A DNA stretch of 64,000 bases from Cellulosilyticum ruminicola JCM 14822 (GCF_001311925.1 NZ_BBCG01000002.1:1-64000), one strand, 5' to 3'. Positions 8,694 to 18,887 are shown, counted from the stretch's first letter. A program made the numbers and translations. The notes: generated by a model from the sequence alone, not told the origin.

Positions 8694-10273
8694 ATAGGCA
8701 TTATTAAATTAACACATTTAATGGAAGATGTTTTTAATCGTTCTAGTGTTATTTTAGGAAACTATTTCATAAATGTTAAAGGCATTGATGAAGAAGTTCC
8801 TACAATGATTTACTAGCACTTTTTAATCATAAACTAAATAGTTTAAATACACCTCATCTGATTTTTAAAAGTACAATCAATAAGGTAACGGCACCTGAAC
8901 TTAAAGGATTAGTGGCAAACGAGTTTTTAAATCCTGTTTTATCACTTACAAATTCTTTAGCACATAATCAAATCTTCACCGAAAGCTTAAGATTGACTCT
9001 AGAATTGGCACAAAAAACACCTGAATTTAACGCATCAGATGCTTTAGCTCTTCTTAAGGCAGATTTATGGTTATGGGCAAAAACTTATATTAGCCACATT
9101 GATTTTAGTAGCACCGATGTCCCTAAATGTATGTACTATGGCGACCTTACATTATCAGAAGCTTATTTCTTAGTCCTTCTTGCTTTCCTTGGCTTTGATG
9201 TAATTTACTTTAATCCTTGTGGACAAACACTATTAGAAAGTATTGACCAAGATAATATGTCACAACTTATAATTCTCGGTCAGCCCACACCTCTTATGGT
9301 ATCCTTTGATGAACGCATTAGCAAAGGTGTAGTCATTGATAAAGTCACAACATATGCTAAACAAGCTATGAACGAACTAAGTGATAACCTTTATGGAGAC
9401 TGTGGTATTTACCGCCCTTGGCAATTTGCCCATGGCACCACCTCACCCGTTGTAATGGATGCCGTTATAGAAGATACACTAACTTATTGGGAAGAACCAG
9501 CCACTCTTAGACCAGGTTTTAAAACAGCTGGGGATGTAGTTTATACACCAGTATTTTTCAATAAAATCTCAGGAGTCTATAAAGATCGTACTGTTTATTA
9601 TGAACTTGTCCAAAAGTTAAAAGATGCACCACTTATTGTGTTTATGGAAAATTTAAACTTCTGCTCTACCGATTTTTCAAGCTTCTCCTATGCTCAATCA
9701 CGTGCAATTAATTATCATAATGTAGGTTCAAGTAGTTCCTCCTTTAATAAGCATGATTTAATGAGTCTAAAACCTTGTTTAAATCCAGATGGTATCATTA
9801 ATGTAGAAAAACTTAGAGCGCATGCCTTATATAACAAATGGTCTAGCTTACGTATTGAAACGATTAACTTCTTAATCGGTAAACTTAATGAGTTTATGAG
9901 TATGCGTCATACCAATCTCTTTAACTTCCCATTTGGCGAAACTGAGCAGCTTACTTTAATTGCAACAAGCTTTAATATGAATCCTAAAATCTTAGCTCTT
10001 ATTGACCGATTTGATTTTACAACCCAAATTCCAAAGCTTGTACTATATTTAAATGGCACTATGCCTTGTGATAACAAAATAGCTCTTTTATTAGGTTTCT
10101 TGCATACTTGTGGACTAGATATCGTGATTTTCTCACCTAATGGCACAAGCAATGTAAATGCTATGATTTCACCACGTTTTATCAGTGATATTAAACTAGA
10201 TGAAATGATTAATGATTTTTCGATTAAATCACCACCTAAGAAAGGCTTTTTTAATAGATTATTTAATAAATAA
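8694..10273 (+). pseudogene. YceG-family protein, probable frameshift and altered start codon
   Basis: The main frame from GTG 8912 (453 residues) lacks the N-terminus of the YceG_bac family, which is usually about 530 residues. The missing part is readable just upstream: GIIKLTHLMEDVFNRSSVIL in one frame from 8697, then LLALFNHKLNSLNTPHLIF in the next. They are joined by restoring one T near 8809. The presumed start is ATA at 8694, ten bases after GGGAG, perhaps a mutated ATG. In Bacillus, yceG sits next to the telA-like yceH, and the same pairing occurs here with TelA 15 bases downstream. The biochemical function is unknown. If only the frameshift is an artefact, the gene may be expressed from ATA or a nearby codon. 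Confidence 0.7.
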
Positions 10274-10287
10274 AGGAGTGTTAACCT

Positions 10288-11475
10288 ATGGCAATTTCAT
10301 TGGAAAATTCAATTAAAAATGGATTAGATGTGCAGCAACTTGAACAAATTGCGCAAAATCCTACACCTACTACACTTTCAGTAAGCGCACCAATTGCGCA
10401 ACCTGAACTCGTTCCTGTAAAACAAGAAGATGTAGCTGCTTATACTGCAAGTTATAAAGAAAAATTACGTCAGCTTCCAGAAGTTGAAGCTCTTACAAGT
10501 GAAATTCATATTGATAATATGGATACAATCCTTGCATTTGGTCAAAATGCTACTCAAGGTATCTCAAAAATTTCAGACAGCTTACTTTCTACTATGAAAC
10601 AAGTTAAAGCTGAGGAAGCTGGAGAAATGATTGGACAACTTACAAAAGTTATGGATCGCTTTGACATTAAAGAACTTGAAGACATTAAAGAACCAAAAGG
10701 TCTTCAAAAACTTTTTAATCGTGCTAAAAATTCTGTAGATGCTATGTTCCAAAAATATGAAAACATGGGGACAGAAGTAGATAAAATCTATGTTATTTTA
10801 AAAAAATACGATATGGATATTCAAAATTCTAACAAAGCCCTTAAATCAATGTATGATGCGAATATTACTTACTATGAACAACTTGAAAAATACATTGTAG
10901 CTGGTGAAATGGGCCTTGAAGAAATTGATCAAAAACTCATTCCTGAATTCCAAGCTAAAGCAGATGCAGGTGACCGCCTTGCTCTTACTACAGTTCAAAG
11001 CTTACAAACAACCCGTGAAATGTTAGCACAACGTGTTTATGATCTCCAAATTGCTGAAAATATTGCCCTTCAAACAATCCCTATGATTCAAGGCATCCAA
11101 TACAGCAACTTTAACTTAACACGTAAAATCAATTCAGCTTTTATCATTACACTTCCAATCTTTAAACAATGTTTAACTCAGGCTGTTCTTCTTAAGCGTC
11201 AAGAATTACAAGCTAAAAGCCTTAAAGCTTTAGATGATAAAACAAATGAATTACTTATGCGCAACGCACAAAATATGGCAACACAAACAGCCAACATTGC
11301 TCGCTTAGCAGGTACAAGTTCTGTAAGTATGGATACACTTGAAAACACATGGCATACTATTTTACAAGGTATCGAACAAACTAAAGAAATCGAAAAAGAT
11401 AACCGTATCCAACGTGAAGCAAATACTGCAAAACTTGAAAACATGAAATATGAACTCTTAAAAGCTAAACGCTAA
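10288..11475 (+). CDS. telA: Toxic anion resistance protein TelA family
   Basis: The 395-residue, highly helical protein lacks signal or membrane segments. It has the TelA hallmark regions, including LFNRAKNSVDAMFQKYENMGTE, YYEQLEKYIVAGE, LAQRVYDLQIAENIALQTIPMI, and a long C-terminal helix rich in Gln, Asn and Lys. The family (PF05816) is linked to tellurite and antimicrobial peptide tolerance in some bacteria, by an unknown mechanism. It follows the YceG frame by 15 bases with its own AAAGGAG, so the two are co-transcribed. No terZABCDE-type genes are in the window. Confidence 0.9.
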   Translation: MAISLENSIKNGLDVQQLEQIAQNPTPTTLSVSAPIAQPELVPVKQEDVAAYTASYKEKLRQLPEVEALTSEIHIDNMDTILAFGQNATQGISKISDSLLSTMKQVKAEEAGEMIGQLTKVMDRFDIKELEDIKEPKGLQKLFNRAKNSVDAMFQKYENMGTEVDKIYVILKKYDMDIQNSNKALKSMYDANITYYEQLEKYIVAGEMGLEEIDQKLIPEFQAKADAGDRLALTTVQSLQTTREMLAQRVYDLQIAENIALQTIPMIQGIQYSNFNLTRKINSAFIITLPIFKQCLTQAVLLKRQELQAKSLKALDDKTNELLMRNAQNMATQTANIARLAGTSSVSMDTLENTWHTILQGIEQTKEIEKDNRIQREANTAKLENMKYELLKAKR

Positions 11476-11526
11476 TAAATTTATTACAATAATCCATTGC
11501 TCAAAGTAATAAATCAATAAAGAACT

Positions 11527-11577
11527 GCCACCTTAGTATCTAGACTCTATCTACTAAGGTGGTGGTCTTCTTTTGTT
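11527..11577 (+). terminator. Rho-independent terminator after telA
   Basis: ACCACC..TTAGTA pairs with TACTAAGGTGGT around an 18-base loop and is followed by CTTCTTTTG. The stretch from here to the AraC gene (about 11580-11870) is very AT-rich. I see no convincing gene in it. Confidence 0.75.
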
Positions 11578-11872
11578 AACTTCTATTTATCCTTTTGCTT
11601 TATCTTAAAATATATTTTAAATATTCTAATATAAAATTAAAAATAAGATCATTACACTATTTTTTTAATTATCTCCACTTATTTATGCTCTATAAATTAT
11701 TTAATATTTTACATTATTTTCATACATATTTAGTAGTTTTGTACTGTATCTTCGGAATTTCTTCTACCATTATTTTAAAATTAAGCAATTTAAAATTGTC
11801 ATTTTCCTAAAAAAATGTTATAATTTTAAATCATGTAGTATTATATAGGATATATATTATGAGGAGGCTTTT

Positions 11873-12774
11873 ATGGTATCTAAACCGGTGTATGCACCAC
11901 ATTATGACTTTTTATTGACCGCTCAAAAAAAACAGATATGTATAATATGGACTCTTTTCATATGCATAAAAAGTATGAGATTTATTATTTATTAGAAGGA
12001 TCTAGAAAATATTTTATCGACGATTCTATTTATCTCGTTAACCCAGGTAATCTCGTACTCATTGATGCAGACTCTGTTCACAAAACTGCTAATATGGGGG
12101 ATATACCTCATAGCCGAATTGTCATAAACTTTAGTTCAAGCTTTATAGAAGATTTTTCCCCAGAAATTAAAGACTTAGATTTAACTTCCATATTTAAAAC
12201 AAAATTCACAGTTTTACCACTCTCTTTTAAATATAAATTACTTGTTGAAAACATGTTAGATAGACTTGTTAGTCTAGGCAGTTTAGATATGGAAGATGAG
12301 CAGCCTAAAGCTTTAGCCTCTAATGATTTGTCTAGTCAAACACCTTATAAAAAACAACTTATTAAACTTTTACTTTCAGAATTACTTATTACACTTAAAG
12401 AATACATAGGTATTTTAGAACAAAAAGAATTCGAATCACATCAAATCGTTAATAACAAAGTAGATAAAATATTAAAATATATTAGTGCCAACTACAATCA
12501 GGAGCTTACACTTACCTCTATTGCAGAGCAATTTTATATTAGCCCGTTTTATCTTAGTAAAATCTTTAAAAAATCTACCAACCTTTCCATTGTTGAGTAT
12601 ATCAATAGCCTTAGAATTAGAGAAGCAAAAGAACTACTTGAGCATTCCTCTACTAAGATTTCTGATATTGCAGAAATTGTAGGTTTCTCAAGTAGTTCTC
12701 ATTTTAGTCGTACATTCAAACTTGTAACTGGCTTATCGCCTCAACAATATAAGAAGTTCTATGCTTCTAAGTAA
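11873..12774 (+). CDS. AraC-family transcriptional regulator, frameshifted at an A8 run
   Basis: The natural start is ATG 11873 with GAGGAGG just upstream, giving MVSKPVYAPHYDFLLTAQK. The frame is lost at eight A residues (11925-11932) and resumes as TDMYNMDSFHMHKKYEIYYLL. One extra A would join them into about 300 residues. An internal ATG at 11938 gives 278 residues without the first strand. The N-terminal half is a cupin sensor (FHMHKKYEIYYLLEG, VNPGNLVLID). The C-terminal ~100 residues carry two helix-turn-helix units ending GFSSSSHFSRTFKLVTGLSP. It converges on and overlaps the polygalacturonase gene by 16 bases and is the likely regulator of the transporter/pectinase operon. Confidence 0.85.
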
Positions 12775-14315
12775 TTGTCCACGTCTTCTAACACAAATGC
12801 CTCTCCAATTTGACCATTTACTTTCACATCGCTAAGTTCAATTCTTTCTACGTTTCGTATAATGAATCCTGTCTTAGCGATTTTTTCCTGATCTTCTAGC
12901 ATTTCCGGGAAGTCTGCTGCTGCATCTTCTTTGAAATTAATAGAAATGTTTTTAAATGTAAGGGATTTAACTTTTTGTTCTGGTAAGCCATAAATAAAAC
13001 CTGCACAAATCTCTGCATCTTTACATTCCATATTTTCAAACTCAAGACTACCAATTAAAGGTGTACGTTCATCTACTGCTAGTTTTTCTTTTGTTCGAAC
13101 ATACTCTGTTTTACCATCCGGATCACAGAAGTAGAATGCGTTTAATGTGAATGGTGTAAGCACACCTTTCATTTGAATGTTTTTCACATAGATTTGATCA
13201 ATTATAGCAGTATTTCCTCTACCACGTCTTGTTTTAATACGTAAGCCTCTATCTGTATCTTCAAAGAAACATCTTTCTACGAAGACATTTTTTACCCCAC
13301 CAGACATTTCACTTCCAAGTACTACTGCCCCATGCCCATATTGCATTAAGCAATTGCGGATAATAATATTTTCACTTGGCCTTCTCTCTTTAAGAGGTAT
13401 ACTAATCTTCCCTGATTTAATAGCAATACAGTCATCACCTAATGAAAATTTCACCCCAAGGATTTCTACGCCATTACAAGATTCTGGATCAATACCATCT
13501 GTATTTGGAGAATCTTTAGGGTTATTAAGTGTTAAATTAATAAATCGCAATTTGCTGCTTCTAATAGGATGTACTGTCCAAGATGGTGAATTCTTAATAG
13601 TGATACCTTCTACTAAAATATCATGACACTCTAGTAAATAAAGTGATCTTGGTCTCCAAGCTTCTCTTTTCACCTTACAATTAATCCACCAGTCACCATT
13701 TTGACCATTACCATCTAAAGTTCCCTCACCAATAATGCGTACATCTTCTACTCCGATTCCTGTGAGTAAGCTGGCATAGCATTCTGCTATTTCCCCTTCC
13801 CATGTGCCTAAGAAATAGAAGTTTTCATTATCATCTTCTTTTGTAAGTTTACCTGGTAATATTGGATAGGCATCTCTTTCATGATGTCCAAGTAAAGTAG
13901 CACCTTCCATTAATTCAATTGTAATATGACTTTTTAAGAAAATAGGGGTTGTTCGATATGTCCCTGCTGGGAATACAATACGAGCACCTTTAGGTGCTGC
14001 GGCAATTGCTGCTTGAATTGCTGCTGCATCCATACTCTCGCCATCACCTTTAGCCCCAAAGTCCCTTATGTTAAGTAATGCAGACTCTGAAGAAGTAGTT
14101 ACTTCTTGAACTACTTCTTCACCAGATTCTGCCTTAATGCTTACTTTATAAGTTGTATTCGGTTTAAGGTTATGGAGTGTATGAATATTTGTTGTAATGT
14201 TTCCACATTCCTCACCATTGATACAATATGTATACGCTTTATCTGTATAATGGCAAGCTGTATTTTCAAGTTCAATTGTAAGGCTTGTAGAAGTAATATT
14301 TACTACATTCCACAT
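12759..14315 (-). CDS. Polygalacturonase, glycoside hydrolase family 28, cytoplasmic
   Basis: The 518-residue protein starts with a fibronectin-III-like domain (residues ~1-78) followed by a right-handed beta-helix. All GH28 signatures are present: NTDGID (271-276), GDDCIAIKSG with the Asp pair at 294-295, GHG (327-329) and RIK (359-361). There is no signal peptide. It is the last gene of the binding protein-permease-permease operon, 18 bases after the second permease. It should therefore act inside the cell on imported oligogalacturonides, releasing galacturonate, probably as an exo-enzyme. An AAGGAG box fits the ATG. Its 3' end overlaps the AraC gene. Confidence 0.93.
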   Translation of the reverse strand: MWNVVNITSTSLTIELENTACHYTDKAYTYCINGEECGNITTNIHTLHNLKPNTTYKVSIKAESGEEVVQEVTTSSESALLNIRDFGAKGDGESMDAAAIQAAIAAAPKGARIVFPAGTYRTTPIFLKSHITIELMEGATLLGHHERDAYPILPGKLTKEDDNENFYFLGTWEGEIAECYASLLTGIGVEDVRIIGEGTLDGNGQNGDWWINCKVKREAWRPRSLYLLECHDILVEGITIKNSPSWTVHPIRSSKLRFINLTLNNPKDSPNTDGIDPESCNGVEILGVKFSLGDDCIAIKSGKISIPLKERRPSENIIIRNCLMQYGHGAVVLGSEMSGGVKNVFVERCFFEDTDRGLRIKTRRGRGNTAIIDQIYVKNIQMKGVLTPFTLNAFYFCDPDGKTEYVRTKEKLAVDERTPLIGSLEFENMECKDAEICAGFIYGLPEQKVKSLTFKNISINFKEDAAADFPEMLEDQEKIAKTGFIIRNVERIELSDVKVNGQIGEAFVLEDVDNYLEA

Positions 14316-14333
14316 ATTAACCGTCTCCTTCTA

Positions 14334-15251
14334 TTAACCTTTGATACCACTACTTGCAATACCTTCGATGAAGTATTTTTGACAAGAGAAGAATACGATG
14401 ATAGATGGTGCAAGACCAACAAGTGACATTGCGATAACTTTATTCCAGTCAAATGCTCCACCTGTAGCATCCATTGACATTTTAAGAGCGATTGTTAATG
14501 GATATTTTTCTACTGAAGAAATATAGATTAATGGGCTCATGAAGTCATTCATTGTCCACATAAATGTAAATAATGCACATGAAATAATTGCTGGTTTGAG
14601 TACTGGCATTAAAATTTGTACAAGGATTTGGAATGAATTACATCCATCAATTTCTGCTGCTTCATCCAGATCTCTTGGAACCCCTCTGAAGAATTGAATA
14701 AGCATGAATACGAAGAATAAATCAGTTGCAAATAATGATGGTAATACAAGTGGTGCATATGTATCTAACATACCAAATGTTTTCCACATTAAGTAACTTG
14801 GGATTCTTAAGATAATATTTGGAAGTAACATTGTTCCAATTACACATGAGAAGAATAACTTCTTAAGTGGGAATTTAAATCTAGAGAAACCATAAGCTGT
14901 TAAAGTAACTGATACGATAACACAAATTACTTTTGGAATTACAATTTTAAATGTATTAATGAAATAATGTCCCATTGTATATTGTGTACCTGTTTTCCAT
15001 CCATCTACATATGGTCCAAAATCAAATGATGATGGCCAGAATCCAATAGATGTAAAAATTTCGGCATTAGATTTGAATGATGCACCAATTAACCAAATAA
15101 TTGGATAAATCATAAAGATTGCTACAAGAATAAGAATAGCATACATACATCCCATTCTAAAAGCATGCCTTCTTCTTCTTCTTGCTTGACGTTCAAGTTC
15201 TGCTTGGCGTCTTTCTTCTACTGTTGCGTTTTGACTAAGTTGGTGTGCCAT
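14334..15251 (-). CDS. Sugar ABC transporter permease (MalG-like), probable oligogalacturonide importer
   Basis: This is an inner-membrane permease of the CUT1 family. It has a basic Arg-rich N-terminal tail, six predicted membrane helices, and the cytoplasmic EAA loop (DEAAEIDGCNSFQILVQILMP) that docks the ATPase. I chose the start MAHQLS because GGAGGTG is correctly spaced from it and it lies one base after the stop of the upstream permease. A longer start at 15275 would overlap that gene. It works with the MalF-like permease and the lipoprotein encoded upstream. The substrate is inferred from the pectinase neighbours. No ATPase is encoded here, so a shared MsmX-type ATPase is likely. Confidence 0.9.
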   Translation of the reverse strand: MAHQLSQNATVEERRQAELERQARRRRRHAFRMGCMYAILILVAIFMIYPIIWLIGASFKSNAEIFTSIGFWPSSFDFGPYVDGWKTGTQYTMGHYFINTFKIVIPKVICVIVSVTLTAYGFSRFKFPLKKLFFSCVIGTMLLPNIILRIPSYLMWKTFGMLDTYAPLVLPSLFATDLFFVFMLIQFFRGVPRDLDEAAEIDGCNSFQILVQILMPVLKPAIISCALFTFMWTMNDFMSPLIYISSVEKYPLTIALKMSMDATGGAFDWNKVIAMSLVGLAPSIIVFFSCQKYFIEGIASSGIKG

Positions 15252-15252
15252 C

Positions 15253-16152
15253 TTATTCTTCACCTCCATTATCACTGTAGTATACCCAATATTTTGAGCT
15301 CTTGAATGTCATCATAGTAAAGATCATTACTACAAGGAATAATACCCAAGACATTGCACTTGCATAACCCATGTTGAAGTATTTGAATGTGTTGTCATAA
15401 ATAAGCATTGGTAATAAGTATGTTCCTTTCATTGGGTCCCCACCTGTAATTAAGTATGGTCCATTGAATTCTTGGAATGCATGTACAAGCTGCATGATAA
15501 AGTTAAAGAAAATAATTGGTGTAATCATTGGAATTGTAATTGTGAAGAAGTTTCTAATTCCAGTAGAACCATCCACAGATGCTGCTTCATAAAGTTCAGC
15601 TGGTACTTCTTTAAGAGCTGATAAGAAGATAACCATTGTTGAACCAAATTCCCACACTCTAAGGAGTACAATAGTAAATAACGCTGGCGTTGCTTGACCG
15701 AACCAACTGATTGGTTCCATACCTACAATACCAAATACTTGGTTAACAAGCCCATCTGTTGCAAATAAAAATTTCCAAAGGATTGCAATTGCAACGTTTG
15801 AACCTAAAATTGATGGAATATAGTAAGCTGTTCTGAAGAAATTAATGCCTTTTATATTCATATTAAGGATAAATGCAACGAATAGTGAGAAGATGAGTTT
15901 TAAAGGTACTTCCCAAATTACGTATTTAGCTGTAATACCAAATGCTTTTAAGAATCCTTTATCTGAGAATAATTTAATGAAGTTATCAAGTCCAACAAAA
16001 TTTGGTGCACTCATTAAGCTATAATCAGTAAAACTTAAATATAGCGCTGCAAGAATTGGATAAAGTGTAAATACTAAGAAACCGATGAGCCAAGGTGTTA
16101 CATATAAAAGCCCAACGTAATTCTTTTTATTAAATTTGACTTTCTTATTCAT
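15253..16152 (-). CDS. Sugar ABC transporter permease (MalF-like)
   Basis: The 299-residue CUT1 permease has six membrane helices starting at YVGLLYVTPWLIGFLVF. The EAA motif is at ELYEAASVDGSTGIRNFFTITIPMI. It forms the heterodimeric channel with the MalG-like protein encoded one base downstream. The start has GGAGGACTTC upstream and follows the binding-protein gene by about 57 bases. The family resembles the TogM/TogN and YtcP/YteP-type importers of pectin fragments. The precise substrate is an inference. Confidence 0.9.
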   Translation of the reverse strand: MNKKVKFNKKNYVGLLYVTPWLIGFLVFTLYPILAALYLSFTDYSLMSAPNFVGLDNFIKLFSDKGFLKAFGITAKYVIWEVPLKLIFSLFVAFILNMNIKGINFFRTAYYIPSILGSNVAIAILWKFLFATDGLVNQVFGIVGMEPISWFGQATPALFTIVLLRVWEFGSTMVIFLSALKEVPAELYEAASVDGSTGIRNFFTITIPMITPIIFFNFIMQLVHAFQEFNGPYLITGGDPMKGTYLLPMLIYDNTFKYFNMGYASAMSWVLFLVVMIFTMMTFKSSKYWVYYSDNGGEE

Positions 16153-16209
16153 GAAGTCCTCCCTATAATTCCAAGGGCAAGTTAAACTTGCCCTTGATAA
16201 AATATCAAA

Positions 16210-17598
16210 CTATTGACGTACGTTTGCTAATGTATCTTGTAATTGACTATACATGTTAGCTGCGATTTCTTCTGTTGTCCCTTGTCCGTAAGATAAGCTT
16301 TGAATTGCCTCGTTGTATACTTCTTTCATAAGTGCATTTTCAAAATATGGGCTCATAACGTTTGCACCACATTCATTGATTTGTTTTGTTCCTTCATAAG
16401 CTGCACCTTTAAGTTCATCTGTACCTTCTAAAGCTTCTGATGCTGATTTACTTGATGGAATACCTCTTGTTGTACCAAGGATTTTAGCTGCATCTTGATC
16501 ATTTAACATGAAGTCTAAGAATAAAGCTGATGCTGCTGGAGCTTTTGTTGTTGGTGTGATTGCATACATTAATGATGGTTTTTTGAACCAGCCTACATTT
16601 GTTGCACCTTCAATTGATAAAAGATTTCCGATAGCTAATTCTTGTCCTTTTTCAGCTAAAGCAGATTCATATTTACCGATTGAACTACTCCATTCAAGTA
16701 CACCTGCTACTTTACCGTCTAACCAAGATGGTGTTTGATAAAGTGGAGTTGTTCCAGCTTCATTTGCTCTTTGTTCTTGAGTTCTAATTACTTTGTTATC
16801 TTCTAAAGTCTTGAAGAATTCAAGAGCTTCTTGGATTTCTTCTTGTGTAAATCCGATTTGACCATCTTCTGTGATAAAGTCTTTACCTGTTTTTTGTTGC
16901 ATGTATACTACACATAAGTACCATGCTGGGAATCCGTTTCCTGTATCAAGGTCAAATGGATAATAACCAGCTGTTTTAGAGAAAGCTTCTCCTGTTGCAA
17001 TTAATTCTTCCCATGTTGTTGGAATTGTAACACCTAATTGGTCATATGTAGTTTTATTAAAGTAGATGCTTCTACCTGTTGTTGATACTGGGATTGCATT
17101 AAGAATACCTTTTCTTCTACCAAATGCAAGATCCTCTTCTTCAAAGTTATCTAATTTGATTAAATCACTAAATGATTCAAGATTCATGAATCCTGTACCA
17201 TCTTTTGATAAACGGCTTAACCAGTCATAATTAACTTGAAGAACGTCTGCTGCTGTCCCACCTGTCATTTGAGTAGTGATTTTTTCTGCATGGCCATCCC
17301 AACCGCCATATTCAGCTTTTACTTTAATGTTAGGATATTTTTCTTGGAATAAGTCGATAGCTTCAAGTGTTGCTGTATGTCTATCATCTCCACCCCACCA
17401 ACAGAATCTGATTTCTGCGTTATCTGTTAATACTGAGCTTGTATCAACTGCTTCACTTGCTGTTGCTGTTTCACTTGCTGTTTCACTTGCTGTTGCACCT
17501 GCATTATCAGCAGCTGCTGGTTTTATATTTCCACCACAGCCCACCATAGAGGTTGCTAATAAACATGTTGACATTGCTATTGCTAATGCTTTTTTCAT
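16210..17598 (-). CDS. Extracellular sugar-binding lipoprotein of ABC importer
   Basis: This 462-residue solute-binding protein has a lipoprotein signal peptide (MKKALAIAMSTCLLATSMVGC, lipidated Cys at 21) and an Ala/Thr/Ser-rich linker. The family 1 binding fold follows (IRFCWWGGDDRHTATLEAIDLF, DVLQVNYDWLSR, a Trp-rich ligand cleft). It captures sugars outside the membrane for the two downstream permeases. It is the first gene of the leftward operon and is read divergently from the pectinesterase gene across a 270-base AT-rich region. AGGAGG precedes the ATG. Oligogalacturonide specificity is inferred from context. Confidence 0.92.
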   Translation of the reverse strand: MKKALAIAMSTCLLATSMVGCGGNIKPAAADNAGATASETASETATASEAVDTSSVLTDNAEIRFCWWGGDDRHTATLEAIDLFQEKYPNIKVKAEYGGWDGHAEKITTQMTGGTAADVLQVNYDWLSRLSKDGTGFMNLESFSDLIKLDNFEEEDLAFGRRKGILNAIPVSTTGRSIYFNKTTYDQLGVTIPTTWEELIATGEAFSKTAGYYPFDLDTGNGFPAWYLCVVYMQQKTGKDFITEDGQIGFTQEEIQEALEFFKTLEDNKVIRTQEQRANEAGTTPLYQTPSWLDGKVAGVLEWSSSIGKYESALAEKGQELAIGNLLSIEGATNVGWFKKPSLMYAITPTTKAPAASALFLDFMLNDQDAAKILGTTRGIPSSKSASEALEGTDELKGAAYEGTKQINECGANVMSPYFENALMKEVYNEAIQSLSYGQGTTEEIAANMYSQLQDTLANVRQ

Positions 17599-17640
17599 AA
17601 CTAAATCCTCCTAGTAAATAAGTATTACACTTCTAACATT

Positions 17641-17682
17641 CAGACATCCTCTAATTTTTTTCTTGTTTTTTTCTGATGTCTT
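17641..17682. promoter_or_regulatory. Inverted repeat in the divergent ABC operon / pectinesterase control region
   Basis: AGACATC and GATGTCT form a perfect 7-bp inverted repeat with about 25 T-rich bases between them. It lies in the leader of the binding-protein gene. It could be a regulator site or a weak hairpin. A TATAAT at 17825-17830, 39 bases before the pectinesterase start, is a likely -10 box, but its -35 is poor, as expected for an activated promoter. Confidence 0.35.
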
Positions 17683-17868
17683 AAATTCTTTTATATTTAA
17701 AATTATATATATTTTTTTACAAAGTACCATACTAAAAGTTGTTCTCTTTGCGTTTTTTTTTACATATGTTGCTATGACTTAATGATTTTTATAGTAATTT
17801 TATACAATTCGCCCTTATTTGAGTTATAATATTCTCGTTAAAAAACATATTAAGGAGGTATTTCAAAT

Positions 17869-18852
17869 ATGATAGTTGCACAAATTGGAAGCAATGAAAG
17901 TGCTGATTATCAAAGCATTCAAGCTGCTATTGATAGTATCCCAGAAGATAATACACAACCTATCACAATTTTTATCAGATCTGGCGTTTATAATGAAAAG
18001 TTACATATCACAAAACCTTTTATAACACTTATTGGTGAAAATGCTAAAAACACAATTATTTCATATAGTGATTATGCAAAAAAACAATTCCCTTCAGGTC
18101 AAAGTTACGGTACTTTTAATTCCTATACAGCATTTATCGGTACAAATGATTTCACAGCAAAAAATATCACATTTGAAAATACTGCTGGTATAGGAGACGA
18201 AGTAGGACAGGCTTTAGCAGCTTATGTAGATGGAGATCGCATCGCTTTTATGGACTGCTCCTTCTTAGGTTATCAAGATACTTTATTTACAGGTCCTCTT
18301 CCACCTGCACCTGTTATTCCTGGTTCTTTTAAAGGACCTAGAGAAAATGCACCTCGTATTAACGGCAGGCAGTACTACGAAAACTGCTTTATTAAAGGCG
18401 ACATTGATTTCATCTTTGGCAGTGCTACTGCTTTCTTCCACAACTGTACTATTTTCTCCAATGACATAGGTAAAAAAGTAAATGGCTATATTACTGCACC
18501 TTCTACAGCAGCTGGTCAAGCTTATGGCTATGTCTTTGATTCATGTAAATTAATTAGTAATGCCCCCAATGAAACAGTTTACTTAGGACGCCCTTGGAGA
18601 AATTTCGCTAAATCTGTATTTATTAATTGTGAAATGGGTCCACACATTATAAGTGAAGGCTGGCATGACTGGAATAAATTAGATAGTCACAATACTTCTT
18701 TTTTTGCAGAAGGTTATAATACAGGTTCAGGCAGTAACTTTACCAAACGTCCCCACTGGATTCATGAAATCATAGATTCTGCCTATTATAGTCGTGAAAA
18801 AGTTTTAAGTGGTGAAGATCATTGGACTCCTTGGGTTTTATCTAGTATCTAA
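17869..18852 (+). CDS. Pectinesterase, carbohydrate esterase family 8, no signal peptide
   Basis: The 327-residue enzyme removes methyl esters from polygalacturonate. The beta-helix motifs are all present: GQALA (Q114), GYQDTLF (catalytic D137), GDIDFIFG (D180) and LGRPWR (R241). The product starts MIVAQIGSNESADYQSIQAA with no secretion signal, so it should be cytoplasmic and act on imported methylated oligogalacturonides. It complements the cytoplasmic GH28 encoded across the divergent promoter region. AAGGAGG lies nine bases upstream. A strong terminator follows. Confidence 0.95.
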   Translation: MIVAQIGSNESADYQSIQAAIDSIPEDNTQPITIFIRSGVYNEKLHITKPFITLIGENAKNTIISYSDYAKKQFPSGQSYGTFNSYTAFIGTNDFTAKNITFENTAGIGDEVGQALAAYVDGDRIAFMDCSFLGYQDTLFTGPLPPAPVIPGSFKGPRENAPRINGRQYYENCFIKGDIDFIFGSATAFFHNCTIFSNDIGKKVNGYITAPSTAAGQAYGYVFDSCKLISNAPNETVYLGRPWRNFAKSVFINCEMGPHIISEGWHDWNKLDSHNTSFFAEGYNTGSGSNFTKRPHWIHEIIDSAYYSREKVLSGEDHWTPWVLSSI

Positions 18853-18887
18853 TCTATACTTACCCTATAAGTATTTATCTCGTAACT

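Noticed and set aside
11595-11810. 71-residue frame in AT-rich DNA before the AraC gene
   Set aside because: It is almost all Leu/Tyr/Phe/Ile from AT-rich codons, with no ribosome binding site.
14106-14426. 106-residue frame opposite the GH28 and permease genes
   Set aside because: It is antisense to two well-supported genes and resembles no family.
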